Assembly: GCF_000383415.1 (NCBI RefSeq)
Contig: NZ_KB911256.1
Span: 310,001 to 374,000 of the forward strand
Direction of reading: 5' to 3'
From: Hyphomicrobium zavarzinii ATCC 27496
Lineage (GTDB): Bacteria; Pseudomonadota; Alphaproteobacteria; Rhizobiales; Hyphomicrobiaceae
DNA length: 64,000 nucleotides
Positions 44,701 through 53,446 of this stretch are shown here, in pieces (within the stretch, counting starts at the first letter, position 1; the number at the start of each line of letters is the position of its first letter). The notes beneath the pieces are model-generated. The model ran no database searches. It was not told the DNA's origin and saw only the letters and a list, made by a program, of their open reading frames with translations. Both the position numbers and the translations under genes were made by a program.

Positions 44701-46413
44701 ATGGCCCAGCCCGGAATGGATAGAAAATTCTCTCTTCGCCCGCCGTGGCCCGTCTCTTATTTCCTCGCCTTGTCGATCATCGCGCTCGCCGTGCCCCTGC
44801 TCGTGCTGCTGGGCATGGAGGCGGCACGCCTGACGACCACCGAGCGGGCACGCCTCTTCGACGAGACGCGGCGCACCGCGGAGCGCATCGCGGCCGATCT
44901 CGACCAGACGCTCAACGGCTATATCGCCGTCCTCGAATCGCTCGCCACCACCCCTGCTCTTGCTGAGGACGATTTCGCGACCGTCTATCGTCAGGCGGAG
45001 GCGGCTCTCAAGTCACGGGGGCTTTACGCCTTCCTGCGCGACATGAGCGGCCAGCAGCTTTTCAATACGCGCGTCCCTTATGGCACGCCGCTGCCCCGCA
45101 GCACAGGCTTCGACGAGGAGATTCTGTCATCGCAGCGGCCGTTCGTATCCGATGTGGTGATCGGCGACGTGGCCAAGAAAGCGGTCATGGCGGTCAGCGT
45201 TCCGGTCCAGCGCGACGGCAAGATCCGCTACATTCTGTCCCTCTCGCTCGAGCCGAGCCTCATGAAGGAGCTGCTCGACCGGCAGAAGCTGCCGCCGGAT
45301 TGGCGCGGCACGATCGCAGACCGCAAGGGCGTCGTCATCGCGAGAACCCGCCTTCATGAGGAGTTCGTCGGCAAGCCGTTGTCGAAGGAAACGCGCGGCG
45401 AGGCGACCGACAACTCCGCAAGCGGCAAGGACCTCGAGGGCAGGGTCGTGAAGTGGGGAACCGCGCCGTCCCGCGTGGCGGAGTGGGTGGTCTACGTCTC
45501 GGTGCCGGCGGAGCTTGTCGACGCCGCCGCACGCGAGGCGCTTCTGAGCTATGTGCTGATCGTGGCGGCCTTCACCTGCGTGGGACTGGCCGGTGCCGTC
45601 GGCGTTGCGCGGGTCATCACCAAGCCTCTCAACATGGCGGAGCGCGCCGCCAAGGCTCTGGGCGAGGGGAGGGCCGTCGAGTTCCAGCCGACGCTCATAT
45701 CCGAGGCCAACGCTATCGGCACCGCGCTCGAGGAGGCAGCCCATCTGCGCGAGCAGGCCGAGCAGCAGATCCTGCTCCTGATGCGTGAGGTCAACCATCG
45801 CTCGAAGAACATGCTGGCCGTTGTGCAGGCCATTGCCCGGCAGATGCCCTCGAGCGACCCGAAGCAGTTCGTCCGCCAGTTCTCGGACCGCATCGTCGGC
45901 CTCGCCGCCAGCCAGGATCTCTTGATCGAGAGCAACTGGCAGGGCGTGCGCGTAGCCGATCTCGTTCGATCGCAACTTTCGCTCTTCCGCGAGTTGATCG
46001 GAACCCGCATCGAGATCTCAGGCCCCCCCGTTCGTCTCCAGCCGCCTGCAGCCCAGGCTATCGGCATGGCACTGCACGAGCTCGCCACCAACGCCAGCAA
46101 GTACGGCGCCCTTTCGGACGGCAACGGCCGCGTCATCGTCTCCTGGCGGCTGCAAGGCTCGGGCGAGGAGCGGGAGTTTCTGCTCGACTGGAAGGAGGAG
46201 GACGGCCCGCCCGTCACGCCACCCGAGCGGCGCGGTTTCGGCTACACGATCATGGTCGCCATGGTGGAGAAGTCGCTCGATGCCACCGTCGAGGTCGATT
46301 ACGCTCCGACTGGCATGAGCTGGAAGGTCCGCGCACCGGCCCGTTGCACATATGACGGACCGGAAACCGCGGGCAGGGCCGCCAAGCGCCAGAACAAAGA
46401 CCACGGCGCCTAG
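44701..46413 (+). CDS. Membrane-bound HWE-family sensor histidine kinase
   Basis: 570 residues. Membrane helix at about 17-38, a periplasmic dCache-like sensor (about 45-280, with SLSLEPSLMKELLDRQKLPP), a second helix near 285-305, a HAMP-like linker, then the phosphoacceptor EVNHRSKNMLAVVQAIARQM (His at about 364) of the HisKA_2/HWE type and the ATPase motifs ALHELATNASKYGALS, ending RRGFGYTIMV. No response regulator is adjacent. HWE kinases often feed the general stress response. The ligand of the sensor domain is unknown. Confidence 0.9.
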   Translation: MAQPGMDRKFSLRPPWPVSYFLALSIIALAVPLLVLLGMEAARLTTTERARLFDETRRTAERIAADLDQTLNGYIAVLESLATTPALAEDDFATVYRQAEAALKSRGLYAFLRDMSGQQLFNTRVPYGTPLPRSTGFDEEILSSQRPFVSDVVIGDVAKKAVMAVSVPVQRDGKIRYILSLSLEPSLMKELLDRQKLPPDWRGTIADRKGVVIARTRLHEEFVGKPLSKETRGEATDNSASGKDLEGRVVKWGTAPSRVAEWVVYVSVPAELVDAAAREALLSYVLIVAAFTCVGLAGAVGVARVITKPLNMAERAAKALGEGRAVEFQPTLISEANAIGTALEEAAHLREQAEQQILLLMREVNHRSKNMLAVVQAIARQMPSSDPKQFVRQFSDRIVGLAASQDLLIESNWQGVRVADLVRSQLSLFRELIGTRIEISGPPVRLQPPAAQAIGMALHELATNASKYGALSDGNGRVIVSWRLQGSGEEREFLLDWKEEDGPPVTPPERRGFGYTIMVAMVEKSLDATVEVDYAPTGMSWKVRAPARCTYDGPETAGRAAKRQNKDHGA

Positions 46414-46502
46414 AGCATCCTCCGACGAAGTGGACGCCGGTTCGTCGCGAGAAAATGCGACCAATCAAAAAACCTACATCAGTGCCAGTCTTCCGGCCGG
46501 CC

Positions 46503-47168
46503 CTATTTGCAGATGCGTGAGAGCCCATCCGCGCCGCGCCGCGCCAGATCCACGTGGAAGTGATCCGCGTGGTTGCGGTCGTAGTTCGGGCTGAGCACGG
46601 TGGTGAACTGCTGGCACGCGCCGCGATGAACCGCGCGCAGGAACGCCTGCTCGGTGACATCGCCGTTCCAGCCCCGCTTGATCGTGATCTTGCGCCCGTC
46701 AGCGAAGGTGAAGCCCGCCACGTCGAGCGCATTGGCGTAGCCGTGCTCCGACAGCTTGGCGCCGGAGACGTGGTTCATGGGGCGGCAGGAGTAGGAGCCC
46801 GCGACGGAGATTTCCACCACGTCGGTGCCGAAGTAGTAGCGCGCGGCGGGGGCGACGCTCTCACGCGTCCAGCGCTCCACCTGCGGGATCATCGGGCAGC
46901 GCAGCATGGCCGTCGGTTTGAGCCGCACTTGTCCGTCGAGAACCGCGGAAAGCTCGTAGGGCCGTTCGGTCCCGCAGACGCTCGGACCGCCGAGCGCGGA
47001 TCGGCTTGCAAGGAAGGTCGTGTGGGCGAGAACGCCGGATGCGATGCACGCGCTCTCTTCCTTTCCCCGCCAAGGCTCGTACTTGGCGACGAAGTCTGGA
47101 CCGGAGCTGCATCCGGACAGCAGGGCCGGTACCAGAACCGGCAGCAAGAGAACGCGACTGAGACGCAT
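46503..47168 (-). CDS. Extensin-family lipoprotein (M15-like fold)
   Basis: 221 residues. The lipobox LLSGCSS at about residue 16-22 predicts an outer-membrane or periplasmic lipoprotein. The extensin-like C-terminal domain contains SCRPMNHVSGAKLSEHGYAN, ALDVAGFTFADGR and SPNYDRNHADHFHVDLARRG, with metal-ligand-like His/Asp residues similar to D-Ala-D-Ala peptidases. It probably acts on peptidoglycan, but no enzymology is established for the family. Confidence 0.85.
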   Translation of the reverse strand: MRLSRVLLLPVLVPALLSGCSSGPDFVAKYEPWRGKEESACIASGVLAHTTFLASRSALGGPSVCGTERPYELSAVLDGQVRLKPTAMLRCPMIPQVERWTRESVAPAARYYFGTDVVEISVAGSYSCRPMNHVSGAKLSEHGYANALDVAGFTFADGRKITIKRGWNGDVTEQAFLRAVHRGACQQFTTVLSPNYDRNHADHFHVDLARRGADGLSRICK

Positions 47169-47649
47169 GACCTTGGGACACTATGCCGGTTATGGCTAAT
47201 GAAAGGTGAACGTGTCCCATCCTCCCCATACGTCCTATCGCAGGATTTTCTGTCCGTTTGCGGCCGGCTCTGCGGCACCTGTTGGGCTCAAGTGCGACCG
47301 TTTTCTGGCAGTTTCCCCAAAGTTATCCACAAATAAGCGGATGACTTTTGGCGAATCCGTACACAACACAATCGAGTGTTTGCTACAATTCAAATGCCCG
47401 GATCGTCAGGCGCTTGTCGGTCCCTGCTATTAGCATCCGTCCCTCTCTCGTTGGATGCACAGGCCGTAACGGTGGGCATTGTATGCGTAATGCGCCAAAT
47501 CGATCTCGTGCGTCGAGGCCCCGGCCCGTAGATAGACTTGCTCGCTCGGCATCCCCCACGATGTTCCCTCGACGAGCAACATCTGTCTCACCGGGGCCTT
47601 GTGATTCCGGCGTTTGATCTGGTTCCGGCGCTGCTTACGTGCCCTCCTT
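47169..47649. other. Intergenic stretch without a supported gene
   Basis: 481 bases between two minus-strand genes. Open frames here lack ribosome sites and family resemblance. It contains one perfect DnaA-box sequence, TTATCCACA at 47323-47331, as a single copy. The extensin gene's promoter should be in its left part. Confidence 0.5.
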
Positions 47650-48423
47650 CTAGCGCAGCGGATGGCGTGCGAGAAATGCGAGCGCCCTATCCTTGAACGA
47701 GCGGTCGCCGACCGCCTTCATATGCTCCCGCCCTTGAATGACGAAGGCCTCCGCGCCGGGAATAAGCGCGGCAAGGTCCGGCGCGGCGCCTCCAACCACA
47801 TCGTTCTCGCCTACAGCCACCAGCACCGGACGCGCGATCTGCGAAACCGCCTCGGCGGTGATCGGCGCGCGAGCCGATCGGATGCACGCTGCCAACGCCT
47901 TGAGATCGCTCTTCGTCTGCTCGGCGAAGACGCGGAACGTGCGGGCCGCCTGGCTTTTGACTGCGTCCGCGCTTGGCGCTTCCAGGGCATGGGCGATCGG
48001 ACCCGTGCCGGCCATTCCGCGCACCATGTTGATGCCGAGGCCGCCGAACACCAGGCTTTGCACACGCTCGGGGTGCGCAAGCGCCAGGAAGGCCGCGATC
48101 CGCGCGCCCATCGAATAGCCGATCACGTGCGCGCGCGGGATGGAGAGGTGGTCCAGCAGGCGGCGCGCATCCTCGGCCATCAACGGCGCGCCGTAGTCTT
48201 CGAGCCCGTAGAGCTTTTCGCTCCGGCCGTGACCGCGGTTGTCGAACGCGATGACACGGTAGCCCGCCGCGAGCAGATCGCTCACCCAGCCCGTGTCCAC
48301 CCAGTTGACGTTGGCGTTGGAGGCGAAGCCGTGAATGAAAAGCACCGGCTCCGCGTCCGGGTTCTCTGCAGGCCGCTCGTCCAGATAGGCGAGCGTCACG
48401 CCGTCGGACGAGAAGGTCTTCAT
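47650..48423 (-). CDS. Alpha/beta hydrolase
   Basis: 257 residues from the ATG at 48423 (MKTFSSDGVTLAYLDERPAE), where family similarity starts. Oxyanion region LFIHGFASN, nucleophile elbow GYSMGARIA (Ser), acid in VGENDVV and His in GREHMKAVG make a complete triad with RVIAFDNRGHGRSEKLYG in the cap-proximal loop. Members include esterases, C-C hydrolases and thioesterases; no substrate can be assigned. Frames upstream of 48423 are probably noncoding. Confidence 0.88.
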   Translation of the reverse strand: MKTFSSDGVTLAYLDERPAENPDAEPVLFIHGFASNANVNWVDTGWVSDLLAAGYRVIAFDNRGHGRSEKLYGLEDYGAPLMAEDARRLLDHLSIPRAHVIGYSMGARIAAFLALAHPERVQSLVFGGLGINMVRGMAGTGPIAHALEAPSADAVKSQAARTFRVFAEQTKSDLKALAACIRSARAPITAEAVSQIARPVLVAVGENDVVGGAAPDLAALIPGAEAFVIQGREHMKAVGDRSFKDRALAFLARHPLR

Positions 48424-48715
48424 GTCGGGCCTGGGATGCATTCCGATGCACTCGCAAGAGAGGAGGGGCTGCGCGTCGGCGCGTCGGCCGAGGGGCGCAA
48501 AGTGGCAGCAAAAGGGGTTCGGAGGCAATGACATCGAAGGGCTGGCCCTGCTCCTGGCTACCCTCCCGTGGGCCTGACGGGAGGCGGGATGCGCCGCAGG
48601 CGGTCCGTCTGATGGAAATCAACCGTGCGGCCGCCCCATGTTGCCGCGTCCCCTATTAATTTGCGCTGCCCGCCGCTATGGTTAGCTTCACGAACAAGCG
48701 GGATGAAGTAAGACC

Positions 48716-48970
48716 ATGGCCAAGAGCGCGACGCCCCACTTTGCCAACGATCTCGGCGCCGAAAAAATCTTCGTCGGTGTGAGGGAGCTGCAATGCATGG
48801 GCGCACGGCCGCCCTTCGACCACCCCCACGTCTTTCTGGACATGGGGGCCGACAGCCAGATCCTTTGCCCCTACTGCTCCACCCTCTATGTGCACGATCC
48901 CCGCCTTGCCGAGGATGAGAGCGATCCGAAGGATTGCCTCGTCACGCTGGCAGGCGATCTGGCCGCGTAA
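48716..48970 (+). CDS. Zinc-finger domain protein (zf-CHCC, NDUFS6-like)
   Basis: 84 residues. The conserved domain has LQCMGARPPFDHPHVFLDMG and QILCPYCSTLYVHDP: Cys, His, Cys and Cys ligands in the zf-CHCC arrangement. The family is near-universal in Alphaproteobacteria and related to the NDUFS6 subunit of complex I. The intergenic distance to the FAD gene is 35 bases, so the two may be cotranscribed. Confidence 0.88.
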   Translation: MAKSATPHFANDLGAEKIFVGVRELQCMGARPPFDHPHVFLDMGADSQILCPYCSTLYVHDPRLAEDESDPKDCLVTLAGDLAA

Positions 48971-49005
48971 GGTGCGCGGCAGGGGCCGGTGACCGGCAAC
49001 CAGCA

Positions 49006-50202
49006 ATGGCAGCGACGCCACTCGAGAACGTTCTGATCGCGGGCGGAGGGATTGGCGGGCTCGCCACGGCGCTTGCGCTGGCCAAGCGCGGTATCTGCTC
49101 GGAGGTGCTGGAGCGCCGCCCGGCTTTCGGCGATGACGGCGCGGGCATCCAGCTCGGCCCCAACGGAACACGCATCCTGGAGCAGCTGGGTGCTGCCAGC
49201 TTTCTGAGGGGGCACGTCACGGTACCCGACGCGCTCCGCATTCTCGATTCGGTGACGGGCGAGCAACTCGCGAGGTTTCCTCTCGGCGAATGGATCGCTC
49301 AACGCCACGGGGCTCCCTATTGGGTGGCCCACCGCCGCGACCTGCACGCGGCGCTCCTGTCCGCGGTCGAGCGCGAGCCGCATATCCAGTTGAGAAAGAA
49401 CATCGAGGTTACCTCGGCCCACGAGGAGGCGGACGAGGTGGTGGCCGTGTGCGTCAGGGGGGAAACTTTCCGCGGCAACCTGCTGATCGCCGCCGATGGC
49501 GCATGGTCGGCGCTGCGCGGACGGCTGTTCTCCGGCGGCATGCCGCAGTACACGGGCAAGAGCGCCGTGCGGGTCGTGATCCCGATTGAGGAGGTCCCCG
49601 AAGCCCTCCGCCGGACGGAGGTGCACCTCTGGCTCGGGCACAATGTGCATGTCGTGCACTATCCCGTCAGTGCCGGATATGCCATGGCGCTGGTTGCGAT
49701 CTTCGACGATCAGGCCGTATCGGGTGACTGGAGCACGCCCTGCGATCGCGAGTGGGTCGCGGCGCGGACGGCTGGCTTCGCACCGCTCCTTCGCGATCTC
49801 CTGGGCAAGCCCGGCCATTGGCGCCGATGGTCTTTGCTGGGACTTGAAAAGCCGCCGCGCTTCTCAGCCGGCCGCATGGCGCTTATCGGCGACGCGGCTC
49901 ATCCCGTGTTTCCGTTTCTCGCGCAAGGCGGCGTCATGGCGCTCGAGGACGCCGTCGTCATTGCCGATGCGCTGGCTCATGAGCCCGACCGCCCCGCACA
50001 TGCCTTTAAGGCTTACGAGCGCGCGCGTGCGGGACGCGTCCGGCGCGTAGCCGAGGCGTCACGAACCAACGGACGCATCTATCATCTGGCTGGCTTCATG
50101 GCGAAGGCGCGCAACCTCACCCTGGCGCACATCCCGCCGGAGACGTTCATGCGCCGCTACGACTGGCTCTACGGCTGGAAGCAGGCCGAGGACGATGCCT
50201 GA
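49006..50202 (+). CDS. FAD-dependent aromatic-ring monooxygenase (salicylate hydroxylase-like)
   Basis: 398 residues from the ATG at 49006 (MAATPLENVLIAGGGIGGLA). The Rossmann motif GGGIGG is at about 14-19, the DG motif in IAADGAWSALRGR and the GD motif in ALIGDAAHPVFPFLAQGG. This set defines class A flavoprotein hydroxylases using NADH or NADPH. The real substrate is unknown, and no aromatic catabolism genes are adjacent. An N-terminal extension in the same frame is noncoding antisense sequence. Confidence 0.9.
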   Translation: MAATPLENVLIAGGGIGGLATALALAKRGICSEVLERRPAFGDDGAGIQLGPNGTRILEQLGAASFLRGHVTVPDALRILDSVTGEQLARFPLGEWIAQRHGAPYWVAHRRDLHAALLSAVEREPHIQLRKNIEVTSAHEEADEVVAVCVRGETFRGNLLIAADGAWSALRGRLFSGGMPQYTGKSAVRVVIPIEEVPEALRRTEVHLWLGHNVHVVHYPVSAGYAMALVAIFDDQAVSGDWSTPCDREWVAARTAGFAPLLRDLLGKPGHWRRWSLLGLEKPPRFSAGRMALIGDAAHPVFPFLAQGGVMALEDAVVIADALAHEPDRPAHAFKAYERARAGRVRRVAEASRTNGRIYHLAGFMAKARNLTLAHIPPETFMRRYDWLYGWKQAEDDA

Positions 50203-50231
50203 GCAGCGCGTCGTCGTCCCGCGGCAGAACC

Positions 50232-51734
50232 TTAGAGAGAGTTGACGAACTTGAGCAGCGCCGCGCGCTCCTCCGCGCTGAGCTGCGCATAGCCGTCCCG
50301 CGCCGCCTGCGCTTCGCCACCGTGCCACAGGATGGCTTCCTCCACATTGCGCGCGCGCCCGTCGTGCAACAGGAAGGTATGGCCGCTCACCACCTCCGTG
50401 AGGCCGACACCCCAGAGCGGCGCTGTCCGCCACTCCTGCCCACTGGCTTCGCCTTCGGGACGCCCGTCGGCAAGTCCCTCGCCCATGTCGTGCAGCAGGA
50501 AGTCGCTGTAGGGCCATATCAGCTGTTTGCTCAGATGTGGCTGTCCGTCCACGACGCCTGTCGTAAAGGAGGGCATGTGGCAGGCGGCGCAGCCGACCTT
50601 GTAGAAAAGCCCCTTGCCGTTGAGCACCGCGTCATCGCCCGCGTCGCGCCGCGAGGGCACCGCGAGGTTCTGCGAATAGAAGGTCACGAGGTCCAGCAAC
50701 TCTTTGCTGAGCTCCAAGCCGCCTGCGCGCTCGGAATTGCCGTTGGGAGCGTCGATGCAGGTCTTCTGCGCTGCCGTGCAATCTCCCGAGGGGAAGGGCA
50801 TCAGCGGATTGGAAAGCCCGATATCGCCAGCCGCCGCGGCCGCGCTCTGATCGAGAACGCTCGGCTCGCCCGCCTTCCAGCCGAAGCGGCCGAGCTTCAC
50901 GCTCTGAGAAGACATGGACCAGACCTCGTTGGTGCGGCCGGAAATTCCGTCTTTGTTGGCGTCGTCGGGATCGGCGTTGGCGCGGATGTCCGCTTCCGGA
51001 ATGGCCTCGACGAGGCCGAGCCCGATCATTGGCGGTGCAATGCGCGGTGAGAGCATCACCTTGGGATGCAGGGGTCCGTAGGCGAGATTGATCACCGAGT
51101 ACGACGGCCGCCTCAGCGTGACCACCTGGCCGCCGGCCAGCGTCACGGGCACATCCGTGTAGGTAATGTGCATCTGTCCTTCGCCATCGTGCCCTTGAAT
51201 GGCGATGTTCTGCAGTTGCCCGCCATAGACAGGATCCGGAATGGTCGTGGCTTTGCGCTCGGCGAGAAGACGCTTCTGCTCTTCCGTCTCGGGCGGAATG
51301 GAAAGCCTGAGGAACATCGAGATGGCGGTCTCGTCCGGAAAATTGGCCAGCGGCGGACGCCCGCGCCCGTCCTTGAGATGGCAGTTCTGGCAGCCGCGCG
51401 CATTGTAGAGTGGGCCGAGCCCGTCGGACGCTTGCGTGGACGAGGGGGCAGCGACCCAAAGCTTGCGGAAGATGGCGTTGCCGACCTTGAACCGCGCTTC
51501 GCCTTCGAAGCCGATGCCGTGCGAGAAATGGGAGAACGCATCGCGGTTCGTGACGCTTTCGCGCGAGGTGGCACTGCCGCCCGGGCGTTCTTCTCCAACC
51601 TCTATCCCTGCCGGAACCGTGACCGCAGGGGCGGCCGCGCCGCTCCCGCCCAAGAGAGAAACTGCTCCGCCGATCAGGGGAACGAAAGCGGCAAAGGCAA
51701 CCGTCGAGACCGTCTGTCCAAGCGCGCGTGGCAT
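50232..51734 (-). CDS. Di-heme oxidoreductase family protein (DHOR, DUF1111)
   Basis: 500 residues from the ATG at 51734. The signal peptide (AFAAFVPLIGGAVSLLGGSG) sends it to the periplasm. Two heme-c sites: RGCQNCHLKDGRG and VGCAACHMPSF. Other family blocks are RDAFSHFSHGIGFEGEARFK and GRTNEVWSMSSQSV. DHOR genes are regularly found beside imelysin-family genes, as here (imelysin, porin and DHOR on one strand). They are thought to take part in metal-related redox chemistry at the outer membrane, with uncertain electron donor. Confidence 0.92.
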   Translation of the reverse strand: MPRALGQTVSTVAFAAFVPLIGGAVSLLGGSGAAAPAVTVPAGIEVGEERPGGSATSRESVTNRDAFSHFSHGIGFEGEARFKVGNAIFRKLWVAAPSSTQASDGLGPLYNARGCQNCHLKDGRGRPPLANFPDETAISMFLRLSIPPETEEQKRLLAERKATTIPDPVYGGQLQNIAIQGHDGEGQMHITYTDVPVTLAGGQVVTLRRPSYSVINLAYGPLHPKVMLSPRIAPPMIGLGLVEAIPEADIRANADPDDANKDGISGRTNEVWSMSSQSVKLGRFGWKAGEPSVLDQSAAAAAGDIGLSNPLMPFPSGDCTAAQKTCIDAPNGNSERAGGLELSKELLDLVTFYSQNLAVPSRRDAGDDAVLNGKGLFYKVGCAACHMPSFTTGVVDGQPHLSKQLIWPYSDFLLHDMGEGLADGRPEGEASGQEWRTAPLWGVGLTEVVSGHTFLLHDGRARNVEEAILWHGGEAQAARDGYAQLSAEERAALLKFVNSL

Positions 51735-52063
51735 CAGAAACCTTTTCGACTTCTTCTCCGATTGGCGGCGAGAGAGGCCCCGCCTCGCAGGAGGACAAGT
51801 GCACACCGGCCCGCTTCGGACCATGCGGCATGCGAACGTATAGAGAAGGGACGGCCGATTTTCAGCACCGGTACGATCCCTCGGCAATGGTGACCTTTGG
51901 GAGTAGTTTCACGAGCCCATAAAGCATCGTCCGCGCCACGAGGCGCCAAGGCATCTCAGGGCATCTCCGCGCGGCCGGCCTTAACCGGAATCAAAGCGGC
52001 GATGCAAATACGGCGCGGCGGCCCATGCGCCGGAACCCCCCACTGCATTCAATCAATCGCGAT
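51735..52063. other. Intergenic stretch between porin 2 and the di-heme oxidoreductase
   Basis: 329 bases, all on the upstream side of the di-heme oxidoreductase gene. No supported gene, hairpin with T-run or iron box was found. The oxidoreductase promoter is probably here, or the transcript continues from the porin. Confidence 0.4.
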
Positions 52064-53374
52064 CTAGAATGCGATCTTGGCGCCGCTGATCACGGTGTCG
52101 AAGTCCTCGACGCCTTCCGAAGCAACCCGGTTGCCCGCCGCATCCACCAGCTCGAAATCGGCGGTGTGGTGGCGGTAGCCGAGATAGATCTGCATTTCGG
52201 CCGACTCGATGTGCTGCACCACGCCGGCGCCCCACACTTCGGCCTCGTTGCCCGCGATCCGCGTCGCCGTTCCGGTGACGTTGAAAGCATTGAGCACGGC
52301 GGGATCATCCGTCACGCTCACGAAATCCTTGAACCAGCCGTACTCGCCGTAGAAGGCGGTGGGACCGAGCGGGTTGAGCTTCGCGATCCAGCCGAGCTTA
52401 GTATAGATGAAGCTGGTGTCCTCTGGCGTGCGCGTGGCGCCGTCGACGTCGGTCGCAGCCTGATTCCACTCGCGCCAGCCAGCTGCGAACGTGAGGTTGA
52501 GGCCGGTTACCTCGTGCAGCAGAGACACCGAGCCCACGAGCGTCGACTGGTCGAGGCCCAGCGTATTTCCGATGACCTCGTCCGTGCCGTCCGTTAGCTC
52601 CGTATAGGCGATGGCGCCCTCGAGCTTGAAGCCGCCGCCTTCGCCCGCATAGCGCAGGCCCACATCCCAGACGTCGTCCTCTCCCCAGCTCGCCGAGGCC
52701 ACGAAACCTGCGATCTCCGGCGTGTCGTAACGCACGATGTTGGCTGTATCGCCGTTGAAGTGATTGTAGACGTCGCCCCAGCCGATCGGAGCGAGGCTGC
52801 CGTCACGCAGCCTCAAGGCGAAGCCGCCGCCGATGTCCTGCACGCCCGCGTAGCCCGCAACGCCAGCTTCCGAAAGGTCGGTCTCGGGCGCCGTATCGCT
52901 CACGCGCGAAGCGAGACCCATGGAGAATTTGCCGAGCTTCTCGCTTTCGACCCACCAGTGCGATTGCCAGACGAAGAAGCCCTGATCGCCGTTGTCGTCG
53001 TCCTGGGAGACGGCGTCCGAAAGATTGTCGAGCAAGCGGACGGTGAGTTCGTAGCCCGCCTTCCATCCCTTGGTGATCTCTGCTTCGCCGGTGAAGCTGA
53101 AATTGCTCTGGTCGTTCTTGTTGCCGACCACGTAAGCGTTGTCTTCGACGCCGTCATCCCACAGGAGGATGGCGCGGTTCACCTGGCCCGCGACTGTAAG
53201 CGAAACTTTGCGGTTGCCCTTGCGGGCGGTCGTCGCCTCGAGCTCCGCAATGCGCTCCTCGAGGTCCGCGCAGCAATCTCCCCCGAGATCAGCAGCGCGC
53301 ACGTTCGAAGTCGAGGACAGCACGGCCGCGGCAAAGCTGCAAGCAACAATCCCTGTACCGAACCGAACCTTCAT
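52064..53374 (-). CDS. Alphaproteobacterial outer-membrane porin, copy 2
   Basis: 436 residues from the ATG at 53374, with a G-rich ribosome site upstream. The signal peptide is MKVRFGTGIVACSFAAAVLS; the mature start AADLGGDCCADLEERIAELE matches porin 1. Barrel strands such as SFTGEAEITKGWKAGYELTV end in AKIAF. It lies 72 bases downstream of the imelysin gene on the same strand, so it is likely iron-regulated with it. The partner in iron uptake or a general porin expressed under iron limitation are both plausible. Confidence 0.88.
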   Translation of the reverse strand: MKVRFGTGIVACSFAAAVLSSTSNVRAADLGGDCCADLEERIAELEATTARKGNRKVSLTVAGQVNRAILLWDDGVEDNAYVVGNKNDQSNFSFTGEAEITKGWKAGYELTVRLLDNLSDAVSQDDDNGDQGFFVWQSHWWVESEKLGKFSMGLASRVSDTAPETDLSEAGVAGYAGVQDIGGGFALRLRDGSLAPIGWGDVYNHFNGDTANIVRYDTPEIAGFVASASWGEDDVWDVGLRYAGEGGGFKLEGAIAYTELTDGTDEVIGNTLGLDQSTLVGSVSLLHEVTGLNLTFAAGWREWNQAATDVDGATRTPEDTSFIYTKLGWIAKLNPLGPTAFYGEYGWFKDFVSVTDDPAVLNAFNVTGTATRIAGNEAEVWGAGVVQHIESAEMQIYLGYRHHTADFELVDAAGNRVASEGVEDFDTVISGAKIAF

Positions 53375-53446
53375 AGACGCCCCCCATGCCCAACGGCCGA
53401 ACATTCCAAAAATCAATGATAGAGTGAGGGCGGGCTTTCCCCCACT

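Noticed and set aside
44745-44966. Extra frame at the start of the HWE kinase gene
   Set aside because: It lies wholly inside the kinase's membrane and sensor coding sequence in another frame.
47323-47331. Perfect DnaA box TTATCCACA as a possible replication origin
   Set aside because: Only one copy, no AT-rich unwinding region and no origin-type genes nearby; a nine-base match is expected by chance at this scale.
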